The notes beneath the pieces are model-generated. The model did no database searches and was not told the DNA's origin. It saw only the letters and a list, made by a program, of their open reading frames with translations. A DNA stretch of 21,670 nucleotides, from assembly GCA_905211675.1 (NCBI GenBank), contig CAJMBP010000023.1:1-21670 (forward strand), in the 5' to 3' direction. This DNA is from an uncultured Oscillospiraceae bacterium. Lineage in GTDB: Bacteria; Bacillota; Clostridia; Oscillospirales; Acutalibacteraceae. The number at the start of each line of letters is the position of its first letter. Position 1 is the stretch's first letter. Positions 6,799 to 15,643 of the stretch are shown here, in pieces. A program made the position numbers and the translations under genes.

Positions 6799-8352
6799 TT
6801 ACCGAGTTGTGTTGTCGGTGTTATCGTCGGGTTCGTCGGGCGTTTGGGGCTCGTCCTCCGACTCGGTTGACGATGTCGAGGATTCATCGCGGCTTGAAGA
6901 ATCGGACGGCTTTGACTGTTCCGGCTCGCTTGACGACTCGCTCGGCGTAGACTGTTCGGGTTCACTTGAAGTCTCGCTTGGCGTCGACTGTTGCGAACTT
7001 GCCGAGCTCGTGTTTTCGGACGGGGTTTCCTGACTTACCGTTGTATTTTCCGATGAAGAGGGACTGTTTTGCGATGTTGTTGCCGACGGCTTGCGGTTGT
7101 TTGACGAGGTGGATCCTCTATACCAATCGTTTCGGTCTATGCCGTGTTCGGTAATGTACTGTTCCATGGTTACATCGTCATATATAATCGCATTAACAAG
7201 CTTTGCGGCATAATTGAGGTCATAATAAATTATTGAGCCGTAGCCCGAAGGACCGGTCATTAAAAAGTCGCTTTGGTATTCAGCAGGCGGCAGACGGTAC
7301 TGCTCGAAGGTAGGCGAGCTTAAAAGTATGTTTGTGGCAAGACCTAAAATATCGGTATATGAAAGTGATGTTTCACTGCATGGGATAAGCGCCTTTGCAA
7401 GGCTTACATACTGTGTTTTTTTCATGGTTACAGCCTTATTGAAAAGCTGCTGCATAACATGGCGCTGACGGTCGGTTCTGCCGAAGTCATCACGCGTGCC
7501 CCACACGCTTGTGCAGTTGCGCACACGGGCGTAAGCCACAGCCTGAACGCCGTTTAAGGTTTGCTCGCCCTCAGACTTAATGTAATAGTCTTTTGCGTTA
7601 AGACCCATTTCTGCGCATATTTCATCCATACAGTTATTGAGATTCGGGTGGTCATAGCCTTTCCAAGTGAGCTCGTCTTTGGTTATTGTAGCTGTAATTC
7701 CGCCTACGGCGTCAATTATGTCGGTCATACCGAAAAAGTTAACCGTGGCATATTCACTAATGTCTAAATCAAACGCCTGATTTAAAGTTTTTATCGCATG
7801 CTCGGGACCTTTTACATAGGCGGAATTTATTTTACCGTAGTATGATTTGCCCTCATATTCCATAGGCACAAGGGTGTCGCGCATTACCGATATGATTTTT
7901 ACCTTTTTTGTTTCGGTGTTAAGGCTTAAAATCATAATACTGTCGGTATTGCCTTTGAAAACGGTTTTATCGCGCGAGTCAACACCGAAAAGCGCAATAT
8001 TTATTACATGCTTGTCTTTAACGCCCGAAAATCCGAGCTTTTCGGGGTTTGCCGTTATTGAATTATAATTGTATCTGAAGTAAATAAAGAACCACGAAAG
8101 AAAAAGCGCGATAACCAAAATTATGCTTGCGGCGCTTATAAAGGCGGCTTTTTTACCCTTTGTAAGTTTTTTCCACCAAAGCTTGAAGCCGTTGCGCTCT
8201 TTCTTTTTATATCTGCCCGAGGTTTCTTTTTTAAGGCTTGAGTCCGACACAATATCTACATATTCTTCCTCTTGCTTCTTTCTCATTGCCGCGATAATTT
8301 CCTCATACTTATCGTTAAAGTCAACCCCGTAAGAATCTTTTTCTTCGTTCAT
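6799..8352 (-). CDS. LytR-CpsA-Psr (LCP) family wall-polymer ligase with Ser/Glu-rich tail
   Basis: This 517-residue protein has a cytoplasmic, charged N-terminus (1-66), one membrane helix (about 69-91), and an extracytoplasmic LCP domain (about 115-400). Family landmarks are FGVDSRD (122-128), NTDSIM (135-140), the VMRDT arginine R158, YARVR (274-278) and the FGRTDRQR block (290-297). LCP enzymes move undecaprenyl-pyrophosphate-linked glycopolymers such as teichoic acids or capsule onto peptidoglycan. Residues 413-517 are a low-complexity Ser/Thr/Pro/Glu tail with three 12-residue repeats, which probably spaces the enzyme within the wall or is itself modified. ATG 8352 follows AAAGGA. It lies 22 bases after rsmI and 14 before the small Cys-rich gene. 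The nearby glycan module makes a role in decorating or attaching a wall polymer plausible. Confidence 0.9.
   Translation of the reverse strand: MNEEKDSYGVDFNDKYEEIIAAMRKKQEEEYVDIVSDSSLKKETSGRYKKKERNGFKLWWKKLTKGKKAAFISAASIILVIALFLSWFFIYFRYNYNSITANPEKLGFSGVKDKHVINIALFGVDSRDKTVFKGNTDSIMILSLNTETKKVKIISVMRDTLVPMEYEGKSYYGKINSAYVKGPEHAIKTLNQAFDLDISEYATVNFFGMTDIIDAVGGITATITKDELTWKGYDHPNLNNCMDEICAEMGLNAKDYYIKSEGEQTLNGVQAVAYARVRNCTSVWGTRDDFGRTDRQRHVMQQLFNKAVTMKKTQYVSLAKALIPCSETSLSYTDILGLATNILLSSPTFEQYRLPPAEYQSDFLMTGPSGYGSIIYYDLNYAAKLVNAIIYDDVTMEQYITEHGIDRNDWYRGSTSSNNRKPSATTSQNSPSSSENTTVSQETPSENTSSASSQQSTPSETSSEPEQSTPSESSSEPEQSKPSDSSSRDESSTSSTESEDEPQTPDEPDDNTDNTTR
6886..6993 (-). repeat. Three tandem 36-bp repeats in the LCP gene tail
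   Basis: Three in-frame 36-base units (6958-6993, 6922-6957, 6886-6921) encode QQSTPSETSSEP, EQSTPSESSSEP and EQSKPSDSSSRD, residues 454-489 of the LCP protein. The copies have drifted in DNA but keep period and reading frame, so this is a coding minisatellite that could vary in copy number between strains. Confidence 0.75.
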
Positions 8353-8374
8353 TTTTTAATTCCTTTCTGCACCT

Positions 8375-9196
8375 TTATGACACCGTCAGTTTATATATAT
8401 CGCTCTTTTTTACACCTGTAATTCTTGCCGCTTCTCGTGCCGCAGACGAGGTCGAGTGACCCTCGGCAATAAGATTTTTTGCTATTTGGGCCGCCTGCTC
8501 TGCGGTATAGGCACAGCTTTGCTCCTTTGCGCCCTCTATTATAAGCACATACTCGCCGCGCGGTTCGTTTTGGCTGTAAAACTCCAGCGCTTCACTAAAG
8601 CTTGTACGCATAACCGTTTCGTGTATTTTGGTGATTTCACGGACTATTGCAATATTTCGGTCGCCGAAAACCTCAAGCATATCCGAAAGGGTTTTTACAA
8701 GCTTGTGCGGCGCTTCATAAAAAATCATTGTACGCCGTTCGTTTTTTACCTCCTCAAGGTGTTGCTTTCTTGACGGCTTGTTGACCGACAAAAACCCCTC
8801 AAAGCAAAATCTGCCGCTCGGCATTCCCGAAAGTGCAAGCGCCGTGGCAAATGCGGTAGGACCCGGCACCGACTCAACCGCTATGCCGTTTTCATGGCAC
8901 TCGCGAATTAAATCTTCACCCGGATCGGATATTGCGGGCATTCCCGCGTCGGTAACTATTGCACAGTTTTCGCCGTTTTTTATGCGGTCGATAACCGTAA
9001 CGCCGCGTTCTTTTTTATTATGCTCAAAGTAAGCAACCATGGGCTTTGAAATCCCCAAGTGATTTAGCAGCTTTACCGTAACGCGCGTGTCCTCGGCGGC
9101 TATAAAATCGACCTGTTCGAGAATTCGTCTGCCGCGCGGCGAAAAATCTTCAAGATTGCCTATCGGAGTGCCCACTATATACAGTTTTCCCGTCAT
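8375..9196 (-). CDS. rsmI: 16S rRNA (cytidine-1402 2'-O) methyltransferase RsmI
   Basis: This 273-residue protein is of normal length for RsmI. It has the N-terminal TP-methylase signature GKLYIVGTPIGNLEDFSPR (3-21), AAEDTR, VTDAGMPAISDPGEDL, VPGPTA and FEGFL, then a C-terminal helical region. It transfers a methyl group from SAM to the 2'-hydroxyl of C1402 in the decoding centre of 16S rRNA. Its ATG (9196) shares one base with the TAA of the TrmN6-like gene upstream (TAATG), and AAGGAAGAG lies just before it. The yabB-rsmI neighbourhood is also found in Bacillus. I see nothing odd in it. Confidence 0.95.
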   Translation of the reverse strand: MTGKLYIVGTPIGNLEDFSPRGRRILEQVDFIAAEDTRVTVKLLNHLGISKPMVAYFEHNKKERGVTVIDRIKNGENCAIVTDAGMPAISDPGEDLIRECHENGIAVESVPGPTAFATALALSGMPSGRFCFEGFLSVNKPSRKQHLEEVKNERRTMIFYEAPHKLVKTLSDMLEVFGDRNIAIVREITKIHETVMRTSFSEALEFYSQNEPRGEYVLIIEGAKEQSCAYTAEQAAQIAKNLIAEGHSTSSAAREAARITGVKKSDIYKLTVS

Positions 9197-9930
9197 TATA
9201 AATACTCTTCCTTATAGCTTCCGTAAATTTGTACCATTTCAGGCGACAGTTCGCCGTTCTCACCCTCAACATAAAGCGGCGGTTCTATAACAAGCCCCGT
9301 ATTAGCAGAGCGTTTGCCCTCAACTAATACAAGCCAAGGTTGCTCACCCGCCCTTTGACACACAAGCCGAAATCTTTTCGGCTCTACATTATACTCACGC
9401 ATAAGCGCCATCAGCTCGGCAAGCCGCTCGGGGCGTTGACACATGCAAAGTCTGCCGCCCGTTTGCAAAAGTTTTGCACCTACGGCAATAATTTCTTCAA
9501 GGGTACATTCCACTTCGTGTCGGGCAACGCTTTTTACCCCGTCGGGATTTTTAATGCCCGCACCCGGTGCCTTATAAGGCGGATTGCAGGTAACAATCGT
9601 GTGACATCCAAATGGCACTTTTCCCTTTAAGTCTTTCAAATCAGATAAGACGGGTGTGAAATTTTCAAATTTGTAATCACACTTTGTCTTTTTTGCAAGC
9701 TCAATCGCCTCAGGCGATATATCAACACCGTACGCCGTGCGGCACATACCGTCACGCAGCATTAAAAATGCTATTATTCCGCAGCCTGTTCCCAAATCGA
9801 CAAGTCTGTCCCCGCGTTTTGCCTTGGCAAAATTCGACAGCAAAACCGCGTCCGTGCCAAAGGTATGGTGCGGTGACACAAAAACGAATTTGCCGTTTCC
9901 TATGGGTTCGCACTTTATGCTCTGGTCCAT
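9196..9930 (-). CDS. trmN6: TrmN6/YabB-like tRNA (adenine-N6) methyltransferase
   Basis: This 244-residue class I SAM methyltransferase has the N-terminal HHTFGTDAVLL of the YfiC/YabB family (21-31), the SAM loop DLGTGCG (45-51), and the catalytic NPPY (116-119) used for N6 methylation of adenine. Escherichia coli YfiC modifies A37 of tRNA-Val; the exact tRNA target in this lineage is not known to me, so the symbol is provisional. The start ATG 9930 lies inside the end of cysS (16-base overlap, different frame), and the TAA overlaps the rsmI start by one base, so it is probably translated by coupling. A large open frame on the opposite strand here is a shadow. Confidence 0.85.
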   Translation of the reverse strand: MDQSIKCEPIGNGKFVFVSPHHTFGTDAVLLSNFAKAKRGDRLVDLGTGCGIIAFLMLRDGMCRTAYGVDISPEAIELAKKTKCDYKFENFTPVLSDLKDLKGKVPFGCHTIVTCNPPYKAPGAGIKNPDGVKSVARHEVECTLEEIIAVGAKLLQTGGRLCMCQRPERLAELMALMREYNVEPKRFRLVCQRAGEQPWLVLVEGKRSANTGLVIEPPLYVEGENGELSPEMVQIYGSYKEEYL

Positions 9931-11294
9931 TTTACGCCCTGTGGGGTATCTTCAAGAATAATACCCATTTCTTTAAGCCTGTCGCGTATTTGGTCGGCGG
10001 TTTTAAAGTCACGCGCCTTGCGCGCCTCGGTACGCTTTGCAATAAGCTCTTCTATTTCGCTGTCAAGCGCCTCGGTTTTGCGGTTGTAAACCAAACCCAA
10101 AACACCTGTAAGCTCATCAAAAGCCGCCGCGCAGGCGTTAAGCGTGTCCTTGCCCGCGCCGTTTGCAATAACCGTGTTTATGTCACGAACAAGCGTAAAC
10201 ACCGCCGCCAAAGCGTCGGCTGTGTTAAGGTCGTCGTCCATAGCGGTAATAAATTCCTGTTTTCTTTGTTCAATAAAGGCGGGAACCTCGCCGCCGTCTG
10301 CGGCGCTTTGCAGTGCAAAGTCAATATTGTTTCGGCAGGTGTAAAGGCGTTCAAGCGCATTTTTGCCCTGCTCGATAATGTCAACCGAATAGTTGATAGG
10401 TCCGCGGTACTGTGACGAAATCATAAGATAGCGTATGGGCTCGTATCCGTATTTTTCGGCAACATCGCGAACGGTGAAGAAGTTGCCCAAAGACTTTGAC
10501 ATTTTGTGATTGTCAACATTTATAAAGCCGTTGTGCATCCAATAATGGGCAAAATCACAGCCGTTTGCGCACTCGCTTTGTGCAATCTCGTTTTCGTGGT
10601 GTGGGAATATAAGGTCAAGACCTCCGCAGTGAATATCAATTGTTTTGCCGAGATATTTTTCTGCCATTGCCGAGCATTCAATGTGCCAGCCCGGTCTGCC
10701 GTCGCCCCAAGGCGAAGCCCAAAACGGCTCGCCCGGCTTTGCACCTTTCCAGAGGCAGAAGTCCATCGGGTCTTCTTTTATATCGTCGGTAGCAATTCGT
10801 GCGCCGGCCTCTAAATCTTCGAGCGGCTGGTGCGAAAGCTTGCCGTATTCTTCAAATTTTTTAGAGCGAAAATATACATCGCCGCCTGCGGTGTAGGCGT
10901 AGCCCTTTTCTATAAGCTCGCCGATAATTCTTTGAATTTCATCAATATTTTCGGTGGCTCTTGGGTGAACGGTAGCCTCACGCACATTAAGCCCCTTTGC
11001 ATCCACCCAAAATTCTTTGATAAAACGCTCTGCAACCTCGGGCACGGTGATGCCCTCTTCGTTTGCTTTTTTTATGAGTTTATCGTCAATGTCGGTAAAG
11101 TTTTGAACAAAGGTTACCTTGTAGCCGCGCCATTCAAGGTAGCGGCGCAATACATCAAACACACAAAGCGGACGTGCGTTGCCTATGTGAATATAGTTAT
11201 AAACGGTAGGACCGCAAGCATAAATTTTTACTTCGCCTTCGGTAATAGGCACAAGTTCATCCTTGCTTCGTGTAAGAGTGTTAAAAATTTTCAT
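9915..11294 (-). CDS. cysS: Cysteinyl-tRNA synthetase
   Basis: This 459-residue class I synthetase charges tRNA-Cys. It has the ATP-binding HIGH-type motif HIGN (36-39) and KMSKS (264-268). The zinc site that selects cysteine is present as C27, C207, H232 and E236 (GWHIECSAM and PHHENE contexts). The C-terminal anticodon-binding region is complete and ends WTRA. ATG 11294 is preceded by AAAGGAG at a normal distance, and that SD is formed by the last codons of cysE, four bases upstream. The cysE-cysS pairing is classical in Firmicutes. I found no T-box leader, which often controls this pair, because there is no room for one here. Confidence 0.97.
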   Translation of the reverse strand: MKIFNTLTRSKDELVPITEGEVKIYACGPTVYNYIHIGNARPLCVFDVLRRYLEWRGYKVTFVQNFTDIDDKLIKKANEEGITVPEVAERFIKEFWVDAKGLNVREATVHPRATENIDEIQRIIGELIEKGYAYTAGGDVYFRSKKFEEYGKLSHQPLEDLEAGARIATDDIKEDPMDFCLWKGAKPGEPFWASPWGDGRPGWHIECSAMAEKYLGKTIDIHCGGLDLIFPHHENEIAQSECANGCDFAHYWMHNGFINVDNHKMSKSLGNFFTVRDVAEKYGYEPIRYLMISSQYRGPINYSVDIIEQGKNALERLYTCRNNIDFALQSAADGGEVPAFIEQRKQEFITAMDDDLNTADALAAVFTLVRDINTVIANGAGKDTLNACAAAFDELTGVLGLVYNRKTEALDSEIEELIAKRTEARKARDFKTADQIRDRLKEMGIILEDTPQGVKWTRA

Positions 11295-11298
11295 GGGG

Positions 11299-11928
11299 TT
11301 ACTCCTTTATTTGCTCCTCTAATTTTTTGAGTTTTCGGTTTATATTATCAATCTCTTGCTGAACGGGGTCGGGTATATGAATCTGGTCGAGAGGTTTAAC
11401 ATCAACCTTTTTGCCGTTTTGGCGAACAACATGTGCCGGCACGCCCACCACGGTTGAGTCGGGCGGAACATCCTTAAGCACAACGGCGCCTGCCGCAATC
11501 CGCGAATTGTCGCCTATGGTGATGGGGCCTAACACCTTTGAGCCCGCGCTTATCATAACGCCGTTGCCTATGGTCGGGTGGCGTTTGCCCACATCCTTGC
11601 CCGTGCCTCCGAGCGTTACGCCCTGATATATAAGCACATCGTCGCCTATTTCGGTGGTTTCGCCGATAACTATACCGGTGCCGTGGTCAATAACAAGCCT
11701 GCGACCTATTGTGGCGCCGGGGTGAATTTCTATACCCGTTTTACGCGCCGCTTTTTGCGATATATAACGGGCTCTGAAGCTGTGCCCCTTTAGATAATGC
11801 TTGTGCGCGCGGCGGTACATTCTGATGGCTTTAAGACCGGGATACAGCAGAAAAATCTCTAACGAAGATTTTGCCGCAGGGTCTCGGTCTTTTATAGCCT
11901 GTATATCTTCTTTTAACAAATCAAACAT
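11299..11928 (-). CDS. cysE: Serine O-acetyltransferase
   Basis: This 209-residue protein is the short Firmicutes form of CysE, which makes O-acetylserine from serine and acetyl-CoA as the first step of cysteine synthesis. It has a short helical N-terminus, then a left-handed beta-helix of hexapeptide repeats: IEIHPGATIG, the active-site IDHGTGIVIGET, IYQGVTLGGTG, and IAAGAVVLKDVPPDSTVVGVPA. The tail (about 165-209) is Lys/Glu-rich. ATG 11928 follows CGGAG. It sits 20 bases after pgsA and directly before cysS, linking cysteine supply to tRNA charging. The cysteine synthase partner gene is not in the window. Confidence 0.95.
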   Translation of the reverse strand: MFDLLKEDIQAIKDRDPAAKSSLEIFLLYPGLKAIRMYRRAHKHYLKGHSFRARYISQKAARKTGIEIHPGATIGRRLVIDHGTGIVIGETTEIGDDVLIYQGVTLGGTGKDVGKRHPTIGNGVMISAGSKVLGPITIGDNSRIAAGAVVLKDVPPDSTVVGVPAHVVRQNGKKVDVKPLDQIHIPDPVQQEIDNINRKLKKLEEQIKE

Positions 11929-11948
11929 GGTATCAACTCCGGATAAGC

Positions 11949-12533
11949 TTATTTTGACGGATTTATATATCCTTTACATTCGTTAAGGTATATCAGTCCG
12001 GAAATCACGCAAAGAACTGCCGAAATCCAGAACAATACCATTATTATTATATCGCAAAACGGTTGCAGTGTTAAGCCGAAATCGGATACCAAGCTGTATA
12101 AAAACAACGCCGTAACAAGCCCTACCATTTGTGAAACGGTTTTAAGCTTGCCCCAAATATTAGCCGCAACAACAAGCCCCGATTTTGCGGTTACAAGACG
12201 CAGTGACGACACCGTGAATTCTCGGAACAGAACAATAAATACTATTGCCGTCATTTGACGGGCGTATAAACCGTTTGAAGCAAAAATAAATAAAAATCCC
12301 AAATATGCGGCGGTTGTAAGCATTTTGTCGGCAAGGGGGTCTAAAAACTTGCCGAAGTCGGTAACAAGATTGTATTTTCTTGCCATTTTTCCGTCAATCA
12401 TATCGGTAAGTGAAGCCGCCGCAAAAAGAACCAGCGACACTAAATAATGAAACGGAAAATCAATAATCATTGTTGCCATAAATACAGGTGTTGCTATAAT
12501 GCGCGCAAGGGTTAGTTTGTTGGGTGTGTTCAT
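11949..12533 (-). CDS. pgsA: CDP-diacylglycerol-glycerol-3-phosphate 3-phosphatidyltransferase
   Basis: This 194-residue integral membrane enzyme makes phosphatidylglycerol phosphate, the committed step to PG and cardiolipin. The CDP-alcohol phosphotransferase signature D-x2-D-G-x2-A-R-x8-G-x3-D-x3-D is intact, starting at DMIDGKMAR near residue 44 and ending in GKFLDPLADK. Several membrane helices surround it. The start ATG overlaps the TGA of rimO (ATGA, 12530-12533), and AGGAGAAC lies a few bases upstream, so the two are coupled. The rimO-pgsA order is common in Firmicutes. Confidence 0.95.
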   Translation of the reverse strand: MNTPNKLTLARIIATPVFMATMIIDFPFHYLVSLVLFAAASLTDMIDGKMARKYNLVTDFGKFLDPLADKMLTTAAYLGFLFIFASNGLYARQMTAIVFIVLFREFTVSSLRLVTAKSGLVVAANIWGKLKTVSQMVGLVTALFLYSLVSDFGLTLQPFCDIIIMVLFWISAVLCVISGLIYLNECKGYINPSK

Positions 12534-13852
12534 ATCTGTTCTCCTAACAAGTCGTATTCTATGGTGTCATTTATTTGAACATCGACAAAATCGCCGATTA
12601 CAAGCTGTCTCTTTGCCATAAAGAAAACCTTGCCGTCAATTTCGGGCGCGTCGGCGGCACTTCTTCCGTAATAACACTTAATATAATCGTCCCAGCCTTC
12701 AATAAGCACACGCTGAACGGTGCCGATTTTTTTGACATTTTTAGCGGCGGCTATATCAAGCTGAGTTTCCATTATATGCTCGGCTCGGTCTTGCTTTGTC
12801 TGCTCGTCTATCTGACCGTCATACTCTGCCGCTATTGTACCCTCTTCGGCAGAATATGTAAAGCACCCAAGTCGGTCAAACTCAATTTCTTTTACAAAAC
12901 TGTGCAGTTGCTCGTACTGCTCCTCGGTCTCACCCGGAAAACCTGTAATAAGGGTTGTACGAAGCGTAATATCAGGAACGACGGCTCTGATTTTTTTAAT
13001 TAAAGCGGTGAGCGTTTCGCGGTCGCCGCGCCTGTTCATGCGTTTTAGTATCTCACCGTTTACATGCTGAATGGGAATGTCAAGATATTTTACAAGCTTA
13101 GGCTCGCTTGCTATAAGGCTCAGCAGTTCGTCGCCTATTCTTTCGGGGTATGTGTAAAGCGTGCGTATCCACTCTAAACCGTCGATTTTGCAAAGCTCTC
13201 GGAGCAACTCGCACAATTTGCTTTCACCGTAAAGGTCGGTGCCGTATGCCGTGGTGTCCTGCGCTACGACTATAAGCTCGCGAACACCCCCGTCCGCCAA
13301 CTCTTTCGCTTCTGCCACACAGCTTTCGATTGTGCGACTGCGCATTCTTCCGCGAATTTTGGGTATTGCACAATAGGTACAGCAGTTGTCACAGCCGTCG
13401 CCGATTTTAAGATACGCCGTAAACGGCAAGCCGCCTAAAATTCGTTTGCCGTTTAGGTTTAAAGCTTCTTTTTTACCGTAGCTGTTTGAAACTTTCGACT
13501 CAATAGCCTCTTTTACAATACGGGCTATGTCGCCGTTAGAGCCAATGCCCACACAAACATCGGCCTCGGGTATTTCCTCGGTAACATCGTCGCGGTAACG
13601 CTCGGCAAGACAACCTGTTACAATTACAGCCTTACATTTGCCGTCGCGCTTGTACTGCGCCGCTTCCAATATGTTTTCTATTGCTTCGCTTTTTGCGTCT
13701 TCAATAAAGCCGCAGGTATTTACAATAATCGCGTCGGCTTCCGCCTCAGGTACGCCGATTTCAAAGCCTGCCTGTTTTAGTGAATAAAGCATCATTTCGG
13801 CGTCAACCTGATTTTTAGGGCAACCAAGCGACACCATACTTATTTTATACAT
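12530..13852 (-). CDS. rimO: Ribosomal protein S12 methylthiotransferase RimO
   Basis: This 440-residue radical SAM methylthiotransferase modifies Asp of ribosomal protein S12. The N-terminal UPF0004 domain has the three cluster-binding cysteines C11 (SLGCPKNQVDAE), C47 (NTCGF) and C81 (VTGCLAE). The radical SAM cluster motif is C154-x3-C158-x2-C161, with an extra cysteine at 157. A TRAM domain closes the C-terminus. The MSLGCPKN-like opening and DAE distinguish RimO from MiaB. It overlaps recX upstream by one base (TGATG at 13850-13854) and pgsA downstream by four. Confidence 0.95.
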   Translation of the reverse strand: MYKISMVSLGCPKNQVDAEMMLYSLKQAGFEIGVPEAEADAIIVNTCGFIEDAKSEAIENILEAAQYKRDGKCKAVIVTGCLAERYRDDVTEEIPEADVCVGIGSNGDIARIVKEAIESKVSNSYGKKEALNLNGKRILGGLPFTAYLKIGDGCDNCCTYCAIPKIRGRMRSRTIESCVAEAKELADGGVRELIVVAQDTTAYGTDLYGESKLCELLRELCKIDGLEWIRTLYTYPERIGDELLSLIASEPKLVKYLDIPIQHVNGEILKRMNRRGDRETLTALIKKIRAVVPDITLRTTLITGFPGETEEQYEQLHSFVKEIEFDRLGCFTYSAEEGTIAAEYDGQIDEQTKQDRAEHIMETQLDIAAAKNVKKIGTVQRVLIEGWDDYIKCYYGRSAADAPEIDGKVFFMAKRQLVIGDFVDVQINDTIEYDLLGEQI

Positions 13853-14478
13853 CAGTATTCCTCGTAATTTTCTGTTTCTTGTATGTATTTTTTTAATTGC
13901 TCGCGCACCGCCGAATACGAAAAGCCCTTGCGGATAAGCGCGGCATAGACCTTTTGTATATCGTTTCGGTCAGACAGCTTTGTTCGGTATTTCTTTTCAA
14001 TTACCGCCTTTATTTGAGCCGCCTCGTCAAAATCGGTTTCTTCCAAAACCGATTTAATAATACTGTTCGGTATGCCCTTTTGTAATAATTTAGCGTAAGA
14101 TTCCCGCTTTGATATATTGTTTTCAGACATCTGCTCTGCCAAAAGCTGAGCGTAGCGGCGGTCGTCAAGCAGACCTAATTCTTTAAATCTTGCCACGGCA
14201 CGAGCCGCCGCCGTAGGGCTTATGCCGCCCTTTACGATTTTTTCATAAAGTGATTTTTCGCTGTGATCGGCTCGGTCTAAAAACCACATTCCGCGTGATT
14301 TGGCACGAACATATTCGGACTCTTTCGAATATTCCGAAAGCTTTTCGGCGGTAATGCTGTCGCCGACATGCAGGCAAAGCCCGTTTGCATAATCGGCGTC
14401 AAGTTTTACCGAACTGCCGTCTTGAAAATCAAGCCTTACGGTGTGATTTTTGTCTTTTTTTATTGCGGTTATTTCCAT
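13852..14478 (-). CDS. recX: RecX regulatory protein
   Basis: This 208-residue protein is made of the three-helix repeats of RecX, recognisable from RGMWFLDRADHSEKSLYEKI, the GLLDDRRYAQ block (about 100-111) and the C-terminal LIRKGFSYSAVREQL. RecX binds RecA filaments and limits their activity. The ATG shares one base with the recA TGA (TGATG at 14478) and the TGA shares one base with the rimO ATG. No strong SD is visible, so its level may depend on re-initiation after recA, which would fix a low RecX:RecA ratio. Confidence 0.92.
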   Translation of the reverse strand: MEITAIKKDKNHTVRLDFQDGSSVKLDADYANGLCLHVGDSITAEKLSEYSKESEYVRAKSRGMWFLDRADHSEKSLYEKIVKGGISPTAAARAVARFKELGLLDDRRYAQLLAEQMSENNISKRESYAKLLQKGIPNSIIKSVLEETDFDEAAQIKAVIEKKYRTKLSDRNDIQKVYAALIRKGFSYSAVREQLKKYIQETENYEEY

Positions 14479-15632
14479 CAGTCGTCAACTGCAATATCTA
14501 TGTTTACTTTTTTATGCTTAATTTCGGGCTCCGGCTCGGCTTCGATAGGCATAATAACCGGCTCGTCGTCGGCAAGCTCAAGCCTTTTGCCCTTATTTTG
14601 CATGATTTCAGCATAGCGTGCACGGATTTTTTCTTCTATTTCGTCGGCAAGCTCGTGATTTTTTTCAAGCAGCTGCTTTACATTGTCTCTGCCCTGACCT
14701 ATGCGTGTATCACCGTAATAGAACCACGCGCCCGAACGCTTTAACACCTCAAGCTCAAGGCCCATATCGACAAGCTCGCCTATACGCGAGATACCCTTAC
14801 CGTAAATAACATCAAACTCTGCTTCGCGGAATGGGGGCGCAACCTTGTTTTTTACAACCTTTGCGCGTGTGCGCGAGCCGATAATTTCGCTGCCGTTTTT
14901 AAGGGTGTCTATTTTACGGACATCAATTCGCACACTTGCATAGAATTTAAGCGCACGGCCGCCGGTTGTGGTTTCGGGGTTGCCGTACATAACGCCGATT
15001 TTTTCGCGCAACTGATTTATAAATATTGCGCTGCAATTTGACTTTGAGAGCGCACCCGTAAGCTTGCGCATTGCCTGTGACATAAGGCGTGCGAGCTGAC
15101 CCACATGGCTGTCGCCCATTTCGCCCTCAATTTCGGCGCGTGTTGTAAGCGCCGCTACCGAATCGACTACTATGATGTCTATTGCACCCGAACGCACAAG
15201 CGCTTCGGCAATTTCAAGCGCCTGCTCGCCGCTGTCGGGCTGTGACACCAAAAGACTGTCAATATCAACACCTAAATTTGCGGCGTATGTTGGGTCGAGC
15301 GCATGCTCAACATCGATAAATGCCGCCGTTCCCCCCGCCTTTTGTGCTTCGGCAACGCAGTGGAGCGCAAGGGTAGTTTTGCCCGAAGACTCGGGACCGT
15401 AAATTTCTACTATTCTGCCGCGCGGAATGCCGCCTATACCCAGCGCCATATCAAGTGCCATAGAGCCTGTTTTTATATGCTCTACATTCATAGCGGCGTT
15501 TTCGCCCAGTAACATAACGGCACCCTTGCCGTACTGCTTTTCAATCTGAGCCATTGCGGTTTGCAACGCCTTTTCTCTGCCTTCGGCAGACTTGTCGGTT
15601 CCTACCGTTTTTGTTGCTTTTTCTTTAGCCAT
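14478..15632 (-). CDS. recA: Recombinase RecA
   Basis: This 384-residue RecA is complete: Walker A GPESSGKTT, the DVEHALD segment, Walker B (IIVVDSVAAL), the L1/L2 loops around MGDSHVGQLARLMSQAMRKL and INQLREKIGVMYG, and an acidic C-terminal tail ending DIAVDD. It drives homologous recombination and SOS induction. The start is ATG 15632, eight bases after GGAGG; an upstream in-frame TTG (15647) lies across the SD and is rejected. A hairpin precedes the SD and a TATAAT lies across the prmC stop. I see no GAAC-N4-GTTC-type SOS box close to the start. It is followed by recX with a one-base overlap. Confidence 0.98.
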   Translation of the reverse strand: MAKEKATKTVGTDKSAEGREKALQTAMAQIEKQYGKGAVMLLGENAAMNVEHIKTGSMALDMALGIGGIPRGRIVEIYGPESSGKTTLALHCVAEAQKAGGTAAFIDVEHALDPTYAANLGVDIDSLLVSQPDSGEQALEIAEALVRSGAIDIIVVDSVAALTTRAEIEGEMGDSHVGQLARLMSQAMRKLTGALSKSNCSAIFINQLREKIGVMYGNPETTTGGRALKFYASVRIDVRKIDTLKNGSEIIGSRTRAKVVKNKVAPPFREAEFDVIYGKGISRIGELVDMGLELEVLKRSGAWFYYGDTRIGQGRDNVKQLLEKNHELADEIEEKIRARYAEIMQNKGKRLELADDEPVIMPIEAEPEPEIKHKKVNIDIAVDD

Positions 15633-15643
15633 TGTTGTTTCCT

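Noticed and set aside
9684..10415. 243-codon open frame on the + strand
   Set aside because: It is antisense to the trmN6-like and cysS genes, both of which have full catalytic motifs; its sequence is a Cys/Arg-rich shadow.
10830..11330. 166-codon open frame on the + strand
   Set aside because: It is antisense to cysS, with no SD and no family resemblance.
11929..11948. T-box riboswitch for cysE-cysS
   Set aside because: The gap to pgsA is only 20 bases, and no specifier or antiterminator sequence fits.
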